Origin: Enterobacter asburiae
GTDB taxonomy: Bacteria; Pseudomonadota; Gammaproteobacteria; Enterobacterales; Enterobacteriaceae
Direction of reading: 5' to 3'
Length of the DNA stretch: 64,000 nucleotides
Assembly (NCBI GenBank): GCA_011754535.1
Contig: JAAQVN010000001.1
Span: forward strand, 4,464,001-4,528,000
Shown: piece by piece, positions 9,997-22,481 of the stretch
Layout: every line of letters begins with the position of its first letter
How positions within the stretch are numbered: position 1 is the first letter of the stretch
Notes under the pieces: generated by a model
Databases searched by the model: none
What the model saw: only the letters and a program-made list of their open reading frames with translations
What the model was told of the DNA's origin: nothing
Made by a program: the position numbers and the translations under genes

Positions 9997-11505
9997 ATGG
10001 AAACCAAAGATCTGATTGTGATAGGCGGTGGCATCAACGGTGCCGGTATTGCGGTTGATGCCGCAGGACGCGGTTTATCCGTGCTGATGCTGGAAGCTAA
10101 CGACCTCGCCTGCGCGACGTCGTCCGCCAGCTCCAAGCTGATCCACGGTGGCCTGCGCTACCTGGAACACTACGAATTCCGCCTGGTCAGCGAAGCGCTG
10201 GCCGAACGTGAAGTGCTGCTGAAAATGGCCCCGCATCTGGCGATCCCGATGCGCTTCCGCCTGCCCCATCGCCCGCACCTGCGTCCGGCGTGGATGATCC
10301 GCATCGGCCTGTTTATGTACGATCATCTGGGCAAACGCACCAGCCTGCCGGGTTCGAACGGTTTGCGTTTTGGCTCAGAATCGGTCCTTAAGCCGGAAAT
10401 CGTGCGCGGTTTCGAATATTCCGACTGTTGGGTGGACGATGCGCGTCTGGTGCTGGCGAATGCGCAGATGGTCGAGAAGAAAGGCGGCGAGGTGAAAACC
10501 CGGACCCGCGCGACCGCCGCACGCCGCGAAAACGGCCTGTGGATTGTGGAAGCAGAAGACATTGATACCGGCGAGAAATTCAGCTGGAAAGCGCGCGGCC
10601 TGGTGAACGCCACCGGCCCGTGGGTGAAGCAGTTCTTCGACGACGGAATGCACCTGCCTTCACCGTACGGCATTCGCCTGATCAAGGGCAGCCACATTGT
10701 GGTGCCGCGCGTGCATACCCAGAAGCAGGCGTACATTCTGCAAAACGAAGACAAGCGCATCGTGTTTGTGATCCCGTGGATGGACGAGTTCTCCATCATC
10801 GGCACCACCGACGTGGAGTACAAAGGCGATCCGAAAAACGTCGAGATCGACGAGAGCGAAGTGAACTACCTGCTCAAAGTGTATAACGCACACTTTAAGA
10901 AACAGCTGTCACGGGATGACGTGGTCTGGACCTACTCCGGCGTGCGTCCGCTGTGCGATGATGAGTCTGACTCACCGCAGGCCATCACCCGCGACTATAC
11001 GCTCGATATCCACGACGTAGACGGTCAGGCACCGCTGCTGTCGGTGTTTGGCGGCAAGCTCACCACCTACCGCAAGCTGGCCGAGCACGCGCTGGAAAAA
11101 CTGGCGCCGTACTACAAGGGCATTGGCCCGGCGTGGACCAAAGAGGCGGTACTGCCCGGTGGAGATATCGGCGGAAACCGCGACGATTACGCCGCGAAGC
11201 TGCGCCGTCGCTTCCCGTTCATTACCGAAGGGATGGCGCGCCACTATGCCCGCACCTACGGCAGCAATACCGAGCTGTTCCTGGGAGAGGCAAAAGAGAT
11301 TGCGGATCTGGGCGAGCATTTCGGCCACGAGCTGTATGAAGCCGAGCTGCGCTACCTGGTCGAGCACGAATGGGTTCGCCGCCTGGACGATGCCATCTGG
11401 CGTCGTACTAAAGAAGGGATGTGGCTGAACGCCGAGCAGCAGTCTCGCGTGGCGCAGTGGTTACTGCAAAATGCGGGAAAGCGTGAGCTTTCGCTGGCGT
11501 CTTGA
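9997..11505 (+). CDS. glpD: aerobic glycerol-3-phosphate dehydrogenase GlpD
   Basis: Membrane-associated flavoprotein that oxidises glycerol 3-phosphate to dihydroxyacetone phosphate and passes electrons to quinone. The ATG at 9997 (METKDLIVIGGGINGAG) follows a GAGGG ribosome site; an earlier in-frame ATG would add five residues. Length 502 (E. coli 501). The FAD dinucleotide-binding motif GGGINGAG is at residues 10-17, and SSASSKLIHGGLRYLE is the family signature. It stands alone downstream of GlpR operators and ends before a rho-independent terminator at 11573-11602. Confidence 0.98.
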   Translation: METKDLIVIGGGINGAGIAVDAAGRGLSVLMLEANDLACATSSASSKLIHGGLRYLEHYEFRLVSEALAEREVLLKMAPHLAIPMRFRLPHRPHLRPAWMIRIGLFMYDHLGKRTSLPGSNGLRFGSESVLKPEIVRGFEYSDCWVDDARLVLANAQMVEKKGGEVKTRTRATAARRENGLWIVEAEDIDTGEKFSWKARGLVNATGPWVKQFFDDGMHLPSPYGIRLIKGSHIVVPRVHTQKQAYILQNEDKRIVFVIPWMDEFSIIGTTDVEYKGDPKNVEIDESEVNYLLKVYNAHFKKQLSRDDVVWTYSGVRPLCDDESDSPQAITRDYTLDIHDVDGQAPLLSVFGGKLTTYRKLAEHALEKLAPYYKGIGPAWTKEAVLPGGDIGGNRDDYAAKLRRRFPFITEGMARHYARTYGSNTELFLGEAKEIADLGEHFGHELYEAELRYLVEHEWVRRLDDAIWRRTKEGMWLNAEQQSRVAQWLLQNAGKRELSLAS

Positions 11506-11514
11506 TGCGATCGG

Positions 11515-11560
11515 TGCGGGCTGATGCCCTCACCCTGACCCTCTCCCACAGGGAGAGGGA
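11515..11560. repeat. dispersed palindromic repeat, copy 3
   Basis: The lead-in GCGGGCTGATGCCCTCACCC is followed by arms CCCTCTCCC and GGGAGAGGG. It lies between the converging glpD and glgP, just before the glpD terminator. Confidence 0.85.
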
Positions 11561-11572
11561 ACAAACACTAAC

Positions 11573-11602
11573 AACGGCAACCGAGGTTGCCGTTTTGCTT
11601 TT
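11573..11602 (+). terminator. rho-independent terminator of glpD
   Basis: A perfect stem AACGGCAACC / GGTTGCCGTT with a GA loop is followed by TTGCTTTT. It touches the last codon of the converging glgP, so it may act for both strands. Confidence 0.8.
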
Positions 11603-14048
11603 ACAACCTCACCGGATCAATATGCCAGATCGTCTCGGCATACTCCTTGATGGTCCTGTCAGAAGAGAAATACCCCATGTTGGCGATGTTATGCATCGCC
11701 GCGCTGGTCCATTTCTCCTGCTGGCGGTATAGCTCATCCACCTTATCCTGGCAGTCCACGTAGCTGCGATAATCCGCCAGCACCTGGTAGTGGTCGCCAA
11801 AGTTAATCAGCGAATCCACCAGATCGCGATAACGGCCCGGCTCGTCGGGGCTGAACACGCCGGTCGCAATCTGCGTCAGAACCTGACGTAGCTCTTCATC
11901 CCCTTCATAGAACTCACGCGGCGAGTAACCTTTCCTGCGCAGCGCCTCCACCTCTTCCGTGGTGTTACCGAAGATGAAGATATTCTCTTCCCCGACGTGC
12001 TCCAGCATTTCGACGTTCGCCCCGTCCAGGGTGCCGATGGTCAGCGCTCCGTTAAGGGCAAACTTCATGTTACTGGTGCCGGACGCTTCCGTGCCCGCCG
12101 TGGAAATCTGCTCAGAGAGATCCGCCGCCGGGATGATCAGCTGCGCCAGGCTGACGCTGTAGTTCGGGATGAACACCACCTTCAGCTTGTCGCCAATATC
12201 CGGATCCTGGTTCACCACCTTCGCCACGTCGTTGATGAGGTGAATGATGTGCTTCGCCATGTAGTAGGCGGAAGCCGCCTTACCGGCGAAGATCTTCACG
12301 CGCGGCACCCACTCGGCGGTTGGATCGGCCTTAATGCGATTGTAGTGGGTGATCACGTGCAGCACGTTCATCAGCTGACGCTTGTACTCGTGGATGCGTT
12401 TGATCTGCACGTCGAACAGCGCTTTCGGGTTTGCCACCACGTTGAGGTGCATCGCCAGCCAGACCGCCAGACGTTTTTTGTTCCGCAGCTTAGCTTCCCG
12501 CACGGCTTTATTCACCGTCGGGAAATCAATGTGCTGCTTAAGCTCGCTCAGCTGGCTCAAATCGGTACGCCAGGTGCGGCCGATATTCTCATCCAGCACG
12601 TCGGACAGCGGCTGGTTCGCCAGCGCCAGCCAGCGGCGCGGCGTGACGCCGTTGGTGACATTGCAGAAGCGCGTCGGGAAGATCTTCGCGAAGTCGGCGA
12701 ACAGCGACTGCACCATCAGGTTTGAGTGGAGCTCAGACACCCCGTTCACCTTGTGGCTGATCACCACCGCCAGCCAGGCCATACGCACGCGACGGCCGTT
12801 GGATTCATCAATAATCGAGGCTCGGCTCAGCAGGCCGGTATCGTTCGGATACTGCTCCTGCAGTGTCTTGAGGAAATAGTCGTTGATCTCAAAGATAATC
12901 TGCAGATGGCGCGGCAGGATTTTGCCGAGCATATCCACCGGCCACGTCTCCAGCGCTTCGCTCATCAGCGTGTGGTTGGTGTAGGAGAACACCTGACACG
13001 TCACCTCAAACGCGTCGTCCCAGCTGAACTTATGCTCGTCGATCAGCAGGCGCATCAGTTCAGGAATGGAGAGCACCGGGTGGGTGTCGTTAAGGTGAAT
13101 CGCCGTTTTCTCCGCCAGGTTGGCGTAGGTTTTGTGCAGCTGATGGTGGCGACTGAGGATGTCCTGAATCGTCGCGGAGACGAGGAAATACTCCTGACGC
13201 AGGCGCAGCTCGCGGCCGGAATAGGTGGAGTCATCCGGGTACAGGACGCGGGAGACGTTCTCAGAGTGGTTTTTATCTTCCACCGCCGCAAAGTAGTCGC
13301 CCTGGTTAAATTTACCGAGGTTGATCTCGCTGCTGGCCTGGGCGTTCCACAGGCGCAGCGTGTTGGTGGCGTCAGTGTCGTAGCCGGGGATGATCTGATC
13401 ATAGGCCACGGCGAGGATCTCTTCAGTTTCTACCCAGCGGGACTTTTTCCCTTCCTGCTGGATACGCCCGCCAAAGCGCACTTTGTAGCGCGTGTTGTGG
13501 CGTTTGAACTCCCACGGGTTGCCGTACTCCAGCCAGTAGTCAGGGGACTCTTTCTGACGACCATCGACGATGTTCTGTTTGAACATGCCGTAGTCATAGC
13601 GAATACCGTAGCCGCGGCCCGGCAGCGCCAGCGTCGCCAGCGAGTCGAGGAAGCAGGCGGCGAGACGCCCCAGCCCCCCGTTGCCCAGCCCCGGGTCGTT
13701 CTCTTCGTCAATCAGCTCTTCTAAATCCAGCCCCATCTCTTCCAGCGCGGTTTTGACGTCGTCGTAGATACCGAGCGACAGCAGCGCGTTAGAGAGGGTG
13801 CGGCCAATCAAAAATTCCATCGACAGGTAATAAACCTGCCGCGTCTCCTGCGAAAGCTGAGCGCGGTTTGAGCGCAGCCAGCGTTCGACCATGCGGTCAC
13901 GCACCGCAAACAGCGTGGCGTTCAGCCACTCGTGCTTGTTGGCAATGACCGGGTCTTTCCCGATGGTGAACATCAGCTTGTAGGCGATGGAGTGCTTTAA
14001 CGCCTCAACGCTGAGCGTGGGTGAAGAGTAGCTAAATGGAGCGTTCAT
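11601..14048 (-). CDS. glgP: glycogen phosphorylase GlgP
   Basis: GT35 phosphorylase that trims glycogen outer chains to glucose 1-phosphate using pyridoxal phosphate. It has 815 residues, the E. coli length. The cofactor-site signature [15 protein letters not shown] and [14 protein letters not shown] are present. It is the last gene of glgBXCAP, 18 bp after glgA. Compared with MalP it has the longer N-terminus typical of GlgP and lies among glycogen genes. Confidence 0.98.
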   Translation of the reverse strand: MNAPFSYSSPTLSVEALKHSIAYKLMFTIGKDPVIANKHEWLNATLFAVRDRMVERWLRSNRAQLSQETRQVYYLSMEFLIGRTLSNALLSLGIYDDVKTALEEMGLDLEELIDEENDPGLGNGGLGRLAACFLDSLATLALPGRGYGIRYDYGMFKQNIVDGRQKESPDYWLEYGNPWEFKRHNTRYKVRFGGRIQQEGKKSRWVETEEILAVAYDQIIPGYDTDATNTLRLWNAQASSEINLGKFNQGDYFAAVEDKNHSENVSRVLYPDDSTYSGRELRLRQEYFLVSATIQDILSRHHQLHKTYANLAEKTAIHLNDTHPVLSIPELMRLLIDEHKFSWDDAFEVTCQVFSYTNHTLMSEALETWPVDMLGKILPRHLQIIFEINDYFLKTLQEQYPNDTGLLSRASIIDESNGRRVRMAWLAVVISHKVNGVSELHSNLMVQSLFADFAKIFPTRFCNVTNGVTPRRWLALANQPLSDVLDENIGRTWRTDLSQLSELKQHIDFPTVNKAVREAKLRNKKRLAVWLAMHLNVVANPKALFDVQIKRIHEYKRQLMNVLHVITHYNRIKADPTAEWVPRVKIFAGKAASAYYMAKHIIHLINDVAKVVNQDPDIGDKLKVVFIPNYSVSLAQLIIPAADLSEQISTAGTEASGTSNMKFALNGALTIGTLDGANVEMLEHVGEENIFIFGNTTEEVEALRRKGYSPREFYEGDEELRQVLTQIATGVFSPDEPGRYRDLVDSLINFGDHYQVLADYRSYVDCQDKVDELYRQQEKWTSAAMHNIANMGYFSSDRTIKEYAETIWHIDPVRL

Positions 14049-14066
14049 ATCAGTAACTTCGCCTCG

Positions 14067-15500
14067 TTACATCAAGCGTTGATAGAGATCGCGGTACGAC
14101 TGCGCCGCAACGTGCCAGCTAAAGTCCATGGACATCGCCTGACGCTGTACGTAACGCCAAAGGGATGGACGGGACCACAAGACGAAAGCACGCCGAATCG
14201 CCCGAAGCAGCGACCAGGCATTACTGTCTTCAAAGACAAACCCGCTGGCAATACCGTCCGCCAGGTTTTCCAGAGAGCTATCCGACACCGTATCCGCCAG
14301 CCCGCCCGTGCGGCGCACCAGCGGCAGCGTGCCGTATTTCAGGCCGTAGAGCTGCGTCAGGCCGCAGGGTTCGAAACGGCTCGGCACCAGAATCACGTCC
14401 GCGCCGCCCATGATTCGGTGCGAAAACGCTTCGTGATAGCCAATCTGCACGCCCACCTGCCCCGGATGTTCCGCAGCGGCGGCGAGGAAACCCTCCTGCA
14501 GCACCGGATCGCCCGCGCCGAGCAGCGCCAGCTGTCCGCCCTGCTCCAGTAAACCGGGCAGCGCTTCCAGCACCAGATCCAGCCCTTTCTGGCTGGTCAG
14601 GCGGCTGACCACCGCAAACAGCGGCACCTTGTCGTTGACCTTCAGCCCCATCGCAATCTGCAGCTGGCGTTTGTTTTCGGCTTTGTCTTCCACCGAGTCG
14701 CGGCCATAGCGCGCCGCCAAAAGGAGATCGGTTTCCGGGCTCCAGATCTGTTCATCCACGCCGTTCAGAATGCCCGACAGGCGGCCTTCGCGATGGCGCT
14801 GCTGCAGCAGCCCTTCCAGACCGTAGCCAAACTCCGGCTGGGTGATTTCACGCGCGTAGGTGGGGCTCACCGCCGTAATGTGATCGGCGTAGTACAGCCC
14901 GGCCTTCAGGAACGAAATTTGCCCGTTGAACTCCAGACCGTGCATGTTAAAGAACGACCATGGCAGATCGATGTCATTCATATGATGGGCGTAGTACATG
15001 CCCTGATACGCCAGGTTGTGTACCGTAAACACCGATTTTGCCGGATGCCCTTTTGCCGCCAGATATGCAGGCGCCAGCCCGGCGTGCCAGTCATGCGCAT
15101 GCACTACATCCGGACGCCAGAACGGATCCAGCCCGACGGCCATCTCCGCCCCCACCCAGCCGAGCAGCGCAAAGCGCAGCACGTTGTCGGTATAAGCGAA
15201 CAGGTTCGTATCGTGATACGGGCTGCCCGGTCGGTCGTACAGGTGCGGTGCGTCGATCAGGTAGATCCCTACGCCGTTGTAATGCCCAAACAGCAGGGTG
15301 ATGCGTCCGGCAAACGTTTCACGGCGGGTCACGACCTTTGCATCAGGTATGCCGCGCCGGATATCCGGGAAGGCGGGCAGCAGGACTCGGGTATCCACCC
15401 CTCCGGCGATCTGCGCCGCGGGTAATGCACCCAGAACATCTGCCAGACCGCCCGTTTTTAACAACGGGAACATCTCAGAACATACGTGTAAAACCTGCAT
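14067..15500 (-). CDS. glgA: glycogen synthase GlgA
   Basis: GT5 synthase that extends alpha-1,4-glucan from ADP-glucose. The ATG at 15500 gives 477 residues ([20 protein letters not shown]), as in E. coli; a preceding in-frame ATG is ignored. The ADP-glucose-binding KTGGL motif is at residues 15-19. The C-terminal Rossmann domain has [15 protein letters not shown]. The start overlaps the glgC stop by one base (TGATG), which suggests coupled translation. Confidence 0.98.
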   Translation of the reverse strand: MQVLHVCSEMFPLLKTGGLADVLGALPAAQIAGGVDTRVLLPAFPDIRRGIPDAKVVTRRETFAGRITLLFGHYNGVGIYLIDAPHLYDRPGSPYHDTNLFAYTDNVLRFALLGWVGAEMAVGLDPFWRPDVVHAHDWHAGLAPAYLAAKGHPAKSVFTVHNLAYQGMYYAHHMNDIDLPWSFFNMHGLEFNGQISFLKAGLYYADHITAVSPTYAREITQPEFGYGLEGLLQQRHREGRLSGILNGVDEQIWSPETDLLLAARYGRDSVEDKAENKRQLQIAMGLKVNDKVPLFAVVSRLTSQKGLDLVLEALPGLLEQGGQLALLGAGDPVLQEGFLAAAAEHPGQVGVQIGYHEAFSHRIMGGADVILVPSRFEPCGLTQLYGLKYGTLPLVRRTGGLADTVSDSSLENLADGIASGFVFEDSNAWSLLRAIRRAFVLWSRPSLWRYVQRQAMSMDFSWHVAAQSYRDLYQRLM

Positions 15501-16795
15501 CATCGCTCCTGTTTGATCTGCAGCTTCCGCAACATTTCCCGTGTGACTAACACGATCCCCTCTTCAGAACGGTAGAAGCGACGCGCGTCTTCTTCCGCGT
15601 TTTCACCAATCACCATTCCCTCAGGAATGACGCAGGCCCGGTCGATCACGCAGCGACGCAGACGACACGAACGCCCTACCCAGACATCCGGCAGCAGGAC
15701 TGCCGAATCGATATTACAGAATGAGTTTATACGCACGCGGGGGAACAACACCGACTGCACCACCACCGAACCGGAGATAATGCACCCGCCGGAGACCAGC
15801 GAGTTCAGCGTCATGCCGTGGCTGCCGGAGCGGTCCTGAACAAATTTCGCAGGCGGCAGGGATTCCATATGGGTACGAATCGGCCAGTTCTGGTCGTACA
15901 TATCCAGCTCGGGCGTCACGGACGCCAGGTCCAGGTTGGCTTTCCAGTACGCTTCCAGCGTTCCCACATCGCGCCAGTAAGGCTCCGCATTCGGGTCGGA
16001 CTGTACGCAGGACAATGGGAAAGGATGTGCATAGGCCATGCCAGCTTTGGTTATTTTAGGGATGATGTCTTTGCCGAAGTCGTGGCTGGAGTTTTCGTCT
16101 TTGTCGTCTTCTTCCAGCAGCTCATAAAGATAATCCGCATCAAAGACATAGATCCCCATGCTGGCGAGCGATTTGGTGTCATCCCCCGGCATGGTGGGCG
16201 GGTTCGCCGGTTTTTCGACGAAGTCGATAATCTTATCGTCCGCATCCACGTGCATCACGCCAAACGCCGTCGCCTCGGCAACGGGCACCGGCAGACACGC
16301 CACGGTGCATCGAGCCCCTTTTTCGACGTGGTCGATCAGCATATGCGAGTAGTCTTGCTTGTAGATGTGGTCCCCGGCGAGGATCACGATGTATTCCGCG
16401 CTGTAGCGACGAATGATGTCGAGGTTTTGGGTCACGGCATCCGCCGTGCCGCGGTACCAGTTTTCGCCGTGAACGCGCTGCTGCGCCGGGAGCAGATCGA
16501 CAAACTCGTTCATCTCTTCGCTGAAGAATGACCAGCCGCGCTGGATGTGCTGCACCAGGGTGTGCGACTGATACTGCGTAATGACGCCAATGCGGCGAAT
16601 GCCCGAGTTCAGGCAGTTGGAGAGCGCAAAGTCAATGATGCGAAACTTACCACCAAAGTGAACGGCCGGCTTGGCACGCTTGATGGTCAAATCTTTCAGA
16701 CGGGTACCACGCCCGCCCGCGAGTATCAGGGCAACCGTTTTTAAGGGTAGCTGGCGTGCCAACATTAAGGGATCGTTCTTCTCTAATCTAACCAT
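15500..16795 (-). CDS. glgC: glucose-1-phosphate adenylyltransferase GlgC
   Basis: ADP-glucose pyrophosphorylase, the allosterically controlled step of glycogen synthesis. The ATG at 16795 ([20 protein letters not shown]) gives 431 residues, the E. coli length; a longer upstream frame of 12 codons has no counterpart. The nucleotide-binding signature [15 protein letters not shown] and a C-terminal left-handed beta-helix region are visible. It lies between glgX and glgA in the operon. Confidence 0.98.
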   Translation of the reverse strand: MVRLEKNDPLMLARQLPLKTVALILAGGRGTRLKDLTIKRAKPAVHFGGKFRIIDFALSNCLNSGIRRIGVITQYQSHTLVQHIQRGWSFFSEEMNEFVDLLPAQQRVHGENWYRGTADAVTQNLDIIRRYSAEYIVILAGDHIYKQDYSHMLIDHVEKGARCTVACLPVPVAEATAFGVMHVDADDKIIDFVEKPANPPTMPGDDTKSLASMGIYVFDADYLYELLEEDDKDENSSHDFGKDIIPKITKAGMAYAHPFPLSCVQSDPNAEPYWRDVGTLEAYWKANLDLASVTPELDMYDQNWPIRTHMESLPPAKFVQDRSGSHGMTLNSLVSGGCIISGSVVVQSVLFPRVRINSFCNIDSAVLLPDVWVGRSCRLRRCVIDRACVIPEGMVIGENAEEDARRFYRSEEGIVLVTREMLRKLQIKQER

Positions 16796-16812
16796 GACTA
16801 ACTCCTTTTTTA

Positions 16813-18786
16813 TCATCTTTGGAATACGCACACTCCGTGCGCAGGCCCGTGCCAGACAGCCATTACTACCGGATTATCCGCTCCGGCAAAGGGGGGAACG
16901 GCTCGCCACTCCCCGTCAGGTAAAACAATCTCCGCGACGTCGTCCGTCGCGTTCAGCGTCACCAGCCACTTATCCGAGAGCAGAATTTGCAGACAGGTGA
17001 TGCCGTGTTGCCACTCTTGCGCGCTCAACGGTTGCGCGTCTTTATTCAGCCAGCGAACGTTGCCGTCGCCCTCTTCCCACCAGCGGTCGGCGGTAAGGGC
17101 GGGGATCTGCTGGCGAAGGTGGATCAGCGCCGCGGTGAAATGGGTCAACCCACTGTTCGCCTCCCCCCAGTCGAGCCAGGTCAGGGTGTTGTCCTGACAA
17201 TAGGCGTTGTTGTTGCCGTGCTGGCTATGGCCGTGCTCGTCGCCCGCCAGCAGCATCGGCGTGCCCTGCGACAGTAAAAGCGTCGTCAGCAGCGCATGAA
17301 CGCTGGCGCGTCGCCGCTCGATCACATCCAGACTTCCGCCTAATCCTTCTATACCATGATTGAAGCTATGGTTATTGTTAGTGCCATCGCGATTCTCTTC
17401 GCCGTTGGCCTCATTGTGTTTCTGATTGAAACAAACGCAGTCGCGCAGCGTAAAACCGTCGTGCGCCGTCACCAGGTTGACGGTGGCCGACGGACGTTTG
17501 CCGTCGCGCTTAAAGAGATCGCTGGAGCCGGCAAAGCGCCCGGCAAATTCGCCCAGTGACAGATCGCGCGCCAGCCAGAAGCGGCGGATGGCATCACGGT
17601 AGTGGTCGTTCCACTCGGCAAACAGCGGCGGGAAGTTCCCCACCTGATAACCGCCGTCACCGATGTCCCACGGCTCCGCGATAAGCTTCACCTGTGAAAG
17701 CACCGGACAGTTTTTGATTGCCTCAAACAGAGGCGCCTGCTGGCTGAATGCCGGCGTGCGCCCCATCACGGGCGCCAGGTCGAAACGGAAACCGTCCACG
17801 TGGAACGTCTCAACCCAGTATTTCAGGCACTCGTACGCGTAATGCGTGACCGCCGGGTGACTGAGGTTGAGGGTGTTACCGCAGCCGGTCCAGTTCTCGT
17901 AATCGCCGTCGTCCCTGATCCAATAATAGCTACGGTTATCGATTCCGCGCTGTGAGAGCGTTGGGCCGTCAAGATCGCTTTCCGCACTGTGGTTCAGCAC
18001 CACGTCCAGAATGACCTCAATTCCCGCGGCGTGGAGCGCCTTCACCGCGTCGCGAAACTCATCCCGCGCCTTCTCCGGATGCGCGGCATAGCGCGGTTCC
18101 AGGGCGAACATCGCCAGCGGGTTGTAGCCCCAGTAGTTGCTCAGCCCCAGGCGCTGCAGGCGCGGCTCGCTGGCGAAATGCGCCACGGGCAGCAGCTCCA
18201 GGGCCGTGATGCCCAAATGCTTCAGGTAAGCGACCATCGTCGGATGCCCAAGCGCCTGATAGGTGCCGCGCATCTCTTTGGGGATCGACGGGTGCAGGTA
18301 GGTCAGCCCTTTGACGTGCGCTTCATAAATGACGGTGTTGCCCCACGGCGTGCGCGGCGGGGCATCGTCTTCCCAGTCGTAGAGATCGTGCACCACCACG
18401 CTTTTTGGCGCGACGGGCGCGCTGTCGCGGTGGTCGGGCTCGCCGTAGCCGACGTGGAACAGCGGGTCGTCTTTAAACTCGCCGTCCACGCGGTGCGCGC
18501 ACGGGTCAATCAATAGCTTCGCCGGGTTAAACCAGTGCCCCTGAGAGGGCTCCCACGGGCCGTGTACGCGAAAACCGTAGTGCATCCCCGGACGCCCGCC
18601 CGACAGGTAACCGTGCCAGATGTCTCCCGTGCGGGACGGTAAATCGTAACGGTGCTCGTTACCCTCCCCGTCAAACACGCAGAGCTCCACCCGCTCCGCG
18701 TGAGCAGAAAAGAGCGTGAAGTTCACCCCCTTTCCGTCATAGCTCGCGCCGAGCGGTTCGGGTTTACCTGCCGTAAGCTGCGTCAT
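16813..18786 (-). CDS. glgX: glycogen debranching enzyme GlgX
   Basis: GH13 isoamylase-type enzyme that cuts the short alpha-1,6 stubs left by GlgP. The ATG at 18786 ([20 protein letters not shown]) gives 657 residues, matching E. coli. The frame is open 54 codons further upstream, but that part lies over glgB and has no homology. An N-terminal CBM48 domain precedes the catalytic barrel. [12 protein letters not shown] carries the nucleophile aspartate and LIAEPWD the acid/base glutamate. The start overlaps the glgB stop by four bases (ATGA). Confidence 0.97.
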   Translation of the reverse strand: MTQLTAGKPEPLGASYDGKGVNFTLFSAHAERVELCVFDGEGNEHRYDLPSRTGDIWHGYLSGGRPGMHYGFRVHGPWEPSQGHWFNPAKLLIDPCAHRVDGEFKDDPLFHVGYGEPDHRDSAPVAPKSVVVHDLYDWEDDAPPRTPWGNTVIYEAHVKGLTYLHPSIPKEMRGTYQALGHPTMVAYLKHLGITALELLPVAHFASEPRLQRLGLSNYWGYNPLAMFALEPRYAAHPEKARDEFRDAVKALHAAGIEVILDVVLNHSAESDLDGPTLSQRGIDNRSYYWIRDDGDYENWTGCGNTLNLSHPAVTHYAYECLKYWVETFHVDGFRFDLAPVMGRTPAFSQQAPLFEAIKNCPVLSQVKLIAEPWDIGDGGYQVGNFPPLFAEWNDHYRDAIRRFWLARDLSLGEFAGRFAGSSDLFKRDGKRPSATVNLVTAHDGFTLRDCVCFNQKHNEANGEENRDGTNNNHSFNHGIEGLGGSLDVIERRRASVHALLTTLLLSQGTPMLLAGDEHGHSQHGNNNAYCQDNTLTWLDWGEANSGLTHFTAALIHLRQQIPALTADRWWEEGDGNVRWLNKDAQPLSAQEWQHGITCLQILLSDKWLVTLNATDDVAEIVLPDGEWRAVPPFAGADNPVVMAVWHGPAHGVCVFQR

Positions 18787-20969
18787 TCTCCCTCCCGCAT
18801 CAGCCAGATGGTGCCAAGCGGCGGCAGCGTCAGGCTCAGGGAGTTTGGTCGCCCGTGGCTTTCGACGGCATCGCTCTGCACCAGCCCGCCGTTGCCGGCG
18901 TTGCTGCCGTGGTAGTGCATGGAATCGGTATTCAGTATCTCGCGCCATTTGCCCGGCTGGTTAATGCCGAAGCGGTAGTGTTCACGCGGCACAGGCGTGA
19001 AGTTGCTGGCGACGATAATCTCGTTGCCCGCTTTATCGCGACGCACAAAGACAAACACCGAGCGCTCGTGATCGTCCACCACCAGCCACTCAAAGCCGTA
19101 CGGGTCGAAGTCCAGCTCGTGCAGCGCTTTGTGGTGGCGGTAGGTCAGATTCAGGTCGCGCACCAGACGCTGCACACCGTGGTGCCAGTTGTCGCCGCCT
19201 TCCAGCAGGTGCCAGTCGAGGCTTGAGTCGTGGTTCCACTCGCGCCCCTGGGCGAACTCATTGCCCATAAACAGCAGTTTTTTACCCGGGAAGGCAAACA
19301 TCCAGCCGTAGTAGGCGCGCAGGTTGGCAAACTTCTGCCACGCGTCGCCGGGCATGCGGTCGAGAATGGATTTTTTGCCGTGCACCACTTCATCGTGCGA
19401 CAGCGGCAGCATGAAGTTTTCGGTGTAGTTGTAGAGCAGCCCGAAAGTGAGCTTATCGTGGTGATACTGACGATAAACCGGGTCGAGCTTCATGTAGTCG
19501 AGGGTGTCGTGCATCCAGCCCAGGTTCCACTTATACCAGAATCCCAGGCCGCCTGATGACGGTGGGCGGGAGACGCCTGCAAAGTCCGTCGACTCTTCCG
19601 CCATGGTCACGGCGCCGTCCACCTGCTCGCCAATAATGCGGTTGGTATTGCGCAGGAACTCAATCGCTTCCAGGTTTTCACGGCCGCCGTACTCGTTCGG
19701 GATCCACTCGCCCTCTTTGCGGCTGTAGTCGCGGTAGATCATCGAGGCCACCGCATCCACGCGCAGGGCGTCAATGCCAAATCGCTCGATCCAGTACAGC
19801 GCATTCCCGACCAGGTAGTTCGCGACTTCACGGCGCCCGTAGTTGTAGATCAGCGTGTTCCAGTCCTGGTGATAGCCTTCGCGCGGGTCGCTGTGCTCGT
19901 ACAGCTTCGTGCCGTCAAACTCTGCCAGCGCAAAATCGTCCGACGGGAAATGGCCCGGCACCCAGTCGAGGATCACGTTCAGCCCGGCGGCGTGCGCGGC
20001 ATCAATGAAATAGCGGAAGTCATCCCGCGTGCCGAAGCGGCGAGTCGGGGCGTACAACCCGGTGGGCTGATAGCCCCAGCTGCCGTCGAACGGATGCTCG
20101 TTAACCGGCAGCAGTTCGAGGTGGGTAAAGCCCATCCATTTGGCGTACGGCACCAGTTGGTCGGCGAGCTCCCGATAGCTGAGCCAGAAGTTGTTATCGG
20201 TGTGGCGGCGCCAGGAGCCGAGATGCACTTCATAAACGGAGATCGGCGCATCAAAGCGGTTAGCCTGCTTACGCTCCTCCGTCTGGACGACCTTCTCCGG
20301 CAGGCCGCAAATCAGCGACGCGGTATCCGGGCGCATCTGCGCCTCGAAGGCATACGGGTCGGCTTTAATGCGCAGCTTGCCGTGGGCGTCGATCATTTCG
20401 AATTTATAGAGCTGGCCGTTGTGCGCCCCGGGGATAAACAGCTCCCAGATGCCCGTCTCACGGCGCAGGCGCATCGGGTGGCGGCGACCGTCCCAGTAGT
20501 TGAACTGCCCGACAACGGAGACGCGCTGGGCGTTAGGCGCCCACACGGCAAACCGCGTACCGGTAATTCCGTCCATAGTATCCGCATGGGCACCCAGCGT
20601 TTCATAAGGGCGAAGATGCGTGCCTTCGGAGAGCAGCCAGGCATCCATCTCTTTCAGCAGAGGGCCAAAGCTGTAGGGATCGTCGATCAGGTTTTGCTGG
20701 CCGTGCCAGATTACGGCGAGCTGATAGCGAAAGGGGTTTTTACGGCGGGGCATGACGCCCGAGAAAAAGCCGCGCGAGTCGAGGCACTCCAGGTTGCCCA
20801 CCTTGCGGCCGGTTTTGGGCTCGATGACCCACACTTCGGTGGCATCCGGTAACAACGCCCGGACTTCCAGCCCGGCCTCTGTATGGTGCATCCCCAGCAC
20901 GGAAAAGGGGTCGGCAAAGTGACCCGCAATAAGCGCATTAATCACGTCTCTATCCACACGATCGGACAT
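18783..20969 (-). CDS. glgB: 1,4-alpha-glucan branching enzyme GlgB
   Basis: GH13 enzyme that makes the alpha-1,6 branches of glycogen. The ATG at 20969 ([18 protein letters not shown]) gives 728 residues, the E. coli length; 24 further upstream codons are open but have no counterpart. Two N-terminal carbohydrate modules precede the barrel. The nucleophile is in [13 protein letters not shown], the acid/base glutamate in TMAEEST, and [12 protein letters not shown] is intact. It is first gene of glgBXCAP. About 190 bp upstream holds its promoter and the asd terminator. Confidence 0.98.
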   Translation of the reverse strand: MSDRVDRDVINALIAGHFADPFSVLGMHHTEAGLEVRALLPDATEVWVIEPKTGRKVGNLECLDSRGFFSGVMPRRKNPFRYQLAVIWHGQQNLIDDPYSFGPLLKEMDAWLLSEGTHLRPYETLGAHADTMDGITGTRFAVWAPNAQRVSVVGQFNYWDGRRHPMRLRRETGIWELFIPGAHNGQLYKFEMIDAHGKLRIKADPYAFEAQMRPDTASLICGLPEKVVQTEERKQANRFDAPISVYEVHLGSWRRHTDNNFWLSYRELADQLVPYAKWMGFTHLELLPVNEHPFDGSWGYQPTGLYAPTRRFGTRDDFRYFIDAAHAAGLNVILDWVPGHFPSDDFALAEFDGTKLYEHSDPREGYHQDWNTLIYNYGRREVANYLVGNALYWIERFGIDALRVDAVASMIYRDYSRKEGEWIPNEYGGRENLEAIEFLRNTNRIIGEQVDGAVTMAEESTDFAGVSRPPSSGGLGFWYKWNLGWMHDTLDYMKLDPVYRQYHHDKLTFGLLYNYTENFMLPLSHDEVVHGKKSILDRMPGDAWQKFANLRAYYGWMFAFPGKKLLFMGNEFAQGREWNHDSSLDWHLLEGGDNWHHGVQRLVRDLNLTYRHHKALHELDFDPYGFEWLVVDDHERSVFVFVRRDKAGNEIIVASNFTPVPREHYRFGINQPGKWREILNTDSMHYHGSNAGNGGLVQSDAVESHGRPNSLSLTLPPLGTIWLMREGE

Positions 20970-21157
20970 GGTATTCATCCTGTTTTTTATGTCGTCCTTT
21001 TTTAGCGCCTGGGACGACTTTAATGTGACCTGAACGGGCATCCACTTAGTCCCGTCCTAACCTCAGGTAAGAAATGACTCTTCCTTAAAGCATAGCCAAC
21101 GCTCTACACGACTCCTGATAAAAATAAGACATACGCGCGTTACTCCATGTATTACGC

Positions 21158-21184
21158 AAAAAAAAGGGGGTGAAAATCACCCCC
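21158..21184 (-). terminator. rho-independent terminator of asd
   Basis: On the minus strand, GGGGGTGA / TCACCCCC form a stem with a 3-base loop, followed by eight T. It lies 17 bp after the asd stop and separates asd from glgB transcription. Confidence 0.9.
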
Positions 21185-21200
21185 GGTAGTTAACAAATTA

Positions 21201-22304
21201 TTACGCCAGCTGACGCAGCATGCGGCGCAGCGGCTCGGCGGCTCCCCACAGGAGCTGGTCGCCGACGGTGAACGCGGAGAGGTACTCCGGCCCCATGTTT
21301 AGCTTGCGCAGACGGCCAACCGGCGTGGTCAGCGTGCCGGTAACGGCTGCCGGGGTCAGCTCACGCATGGTGATATCGCGATCGTTTGGCACCACTTTCG
21401 CCCACGGGTTGTGCGCGGCCAGCAGCTCTTCCACGGTCGGAATAGACACATCTTTTTTCAGTTTAATGGTGAAGGCCTGGCTGTGGCAGCGCAGCGCGCC
21501 GATACGCACGCACAGACCGTCAACCGGGATCGCCGACGCGGTATTGAGGATTTTGTTGGTCTCGGCCTGGCCTTTCCACTCTTCGCGGGTCTGACCGTTA
21601 TCCAGCTGTTTGTCGATCCACGGGATCAGGCCACCGGCCAGCGGTACGCCAAAGTTATCCACCGGCAGCTCGCCGCTGCGGGTCAGCTCGGTCACTTTAC
21701 GTTCGATATCAAGAATAGCGGACGCCGGGTTTGCCAGCTCGGCCGCAACGCTGTGGTGCAGCTGGCCCATCTGGGTCAGCAGCTCGCGCATGTGACGCGC
21801 GCCGCCGCCGGACGCGGCCTGGTAGGTCGCCACGGAGACCCACTCCACCAGATCCTGCGCGAACAGGCCGCCGAGGGACATCAGCATCAGGCTGACGGTG
21901 CAGTTACCGCCGACAAAGGTTTTCACGCCGTTATTCAGGCCGTCGGTGATGACACCCTGGTTAACCGGGTCGAGAATAATAATGGCATCGTCTTTCATAC
22001 GCAGCGAAGAGGCTGCGTCAATCCAGTAGCCCTGCCAGCCGCTTTCACGCAGCTTTGGATAGATTTCGTTGGTATAATCGCCGCCCTGGCAGGTCACAAT
22101 AATATCAAGTGCCTTCAGCGCCTCCAGATCGTAAGCATCCTGCAACGTGCCTGTGGTACCACCAAAGGACGGAGCAGCCTGGCCGAGCTGAGAAGTGGAG
22201 AAGAAGACCGGGCGGATAGCGTCGAAATCGCGCTCTTCAACCATGCGTTGCATGAGTACAGAGCCGACCATACCGCGCCAGCCGATAAAACCAACGTTTT
22301 TCAT
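21201..22304 (-). CDS. asd: aspartate-semialdehyde dehydrogenase Asd
   Basis: NADPH-dependent reduction of aspartyl phosphate to aspartate semialdehyde, the branch point to lysine/diaminopimelate, methionine and threonine. It has 367 residues as in E. coli. The nucleotide-binding start is [11 protein letters not shown], the catalytic cysteine is in [11 protein letters not shown] (Cys135), and the histidine lies in the [11 protein letters not shown] region. It is divergent from yhgN and ends at a strong terminator. Confidence 0.98.
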   Translation of the reverse strand: MKNVGFIGWRGMVGSVLMQRMVEERDFDAIRPVFFSTSQLGQAAPSFGGTTGTLQDAYDLEALKALDIIVTCQGGDYTNEIYPKLRESGWQGYWIDAASSLRMKDDAIIILDPVNQGVITDGLNNGVKTFVGGNCTVSLMLMSLGGLFAQDLVEWVSVATYQAASGGGARHMRELLTQMGQLHHSVAAELANPASAILDIERKVTELTRSGELPVDNFGVPLAGGLIPWIDKQLDNGQTREEWKGQAETNKILNTASAIPVDGLCVRIGALRCHSQAFTIKLKKDVSIPTVEELLAAHNPWAKVVPNDRDITMRELTPAAVTGTLTTPVGRLRKLNMGPEYLSAFTVGDQLLWGAAEPLRRMLRQLA

Positions 22305-22481
22305 AGCATTTTTTTCCTGCTGAGGGTGTGTGCTGATTGTGCAAGCCAGTATTGAACTGGGATATGCTTCACATTACAAAATGCTGCCAAAGTCGCAAGC
22401 GAAATTAATCGATGATTGCCCGGCAATCAGAAATACAGCTAATTATCATAATAACCATAGAGAGTTTCAGGGATAATTTAC

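Noticed and set aside
16813..18948. Extended start for glgX, and similarly for glgC, glgB, glpG, arnC, apeO and apeJ
   Set aside because: The extra codons overlap the preceding gene or intergenic DNA and lack family counterparts; the chosen starts give the known family lengths or sit at coupled stop/start overlaps.
22305..22481. Riboswitch upstream of asd
   Set aside because: The 177-bp asd-yhgN gap shows no lysine-riboswitch-like conserved blocks; it looks like an ordinary divergent promoter region.
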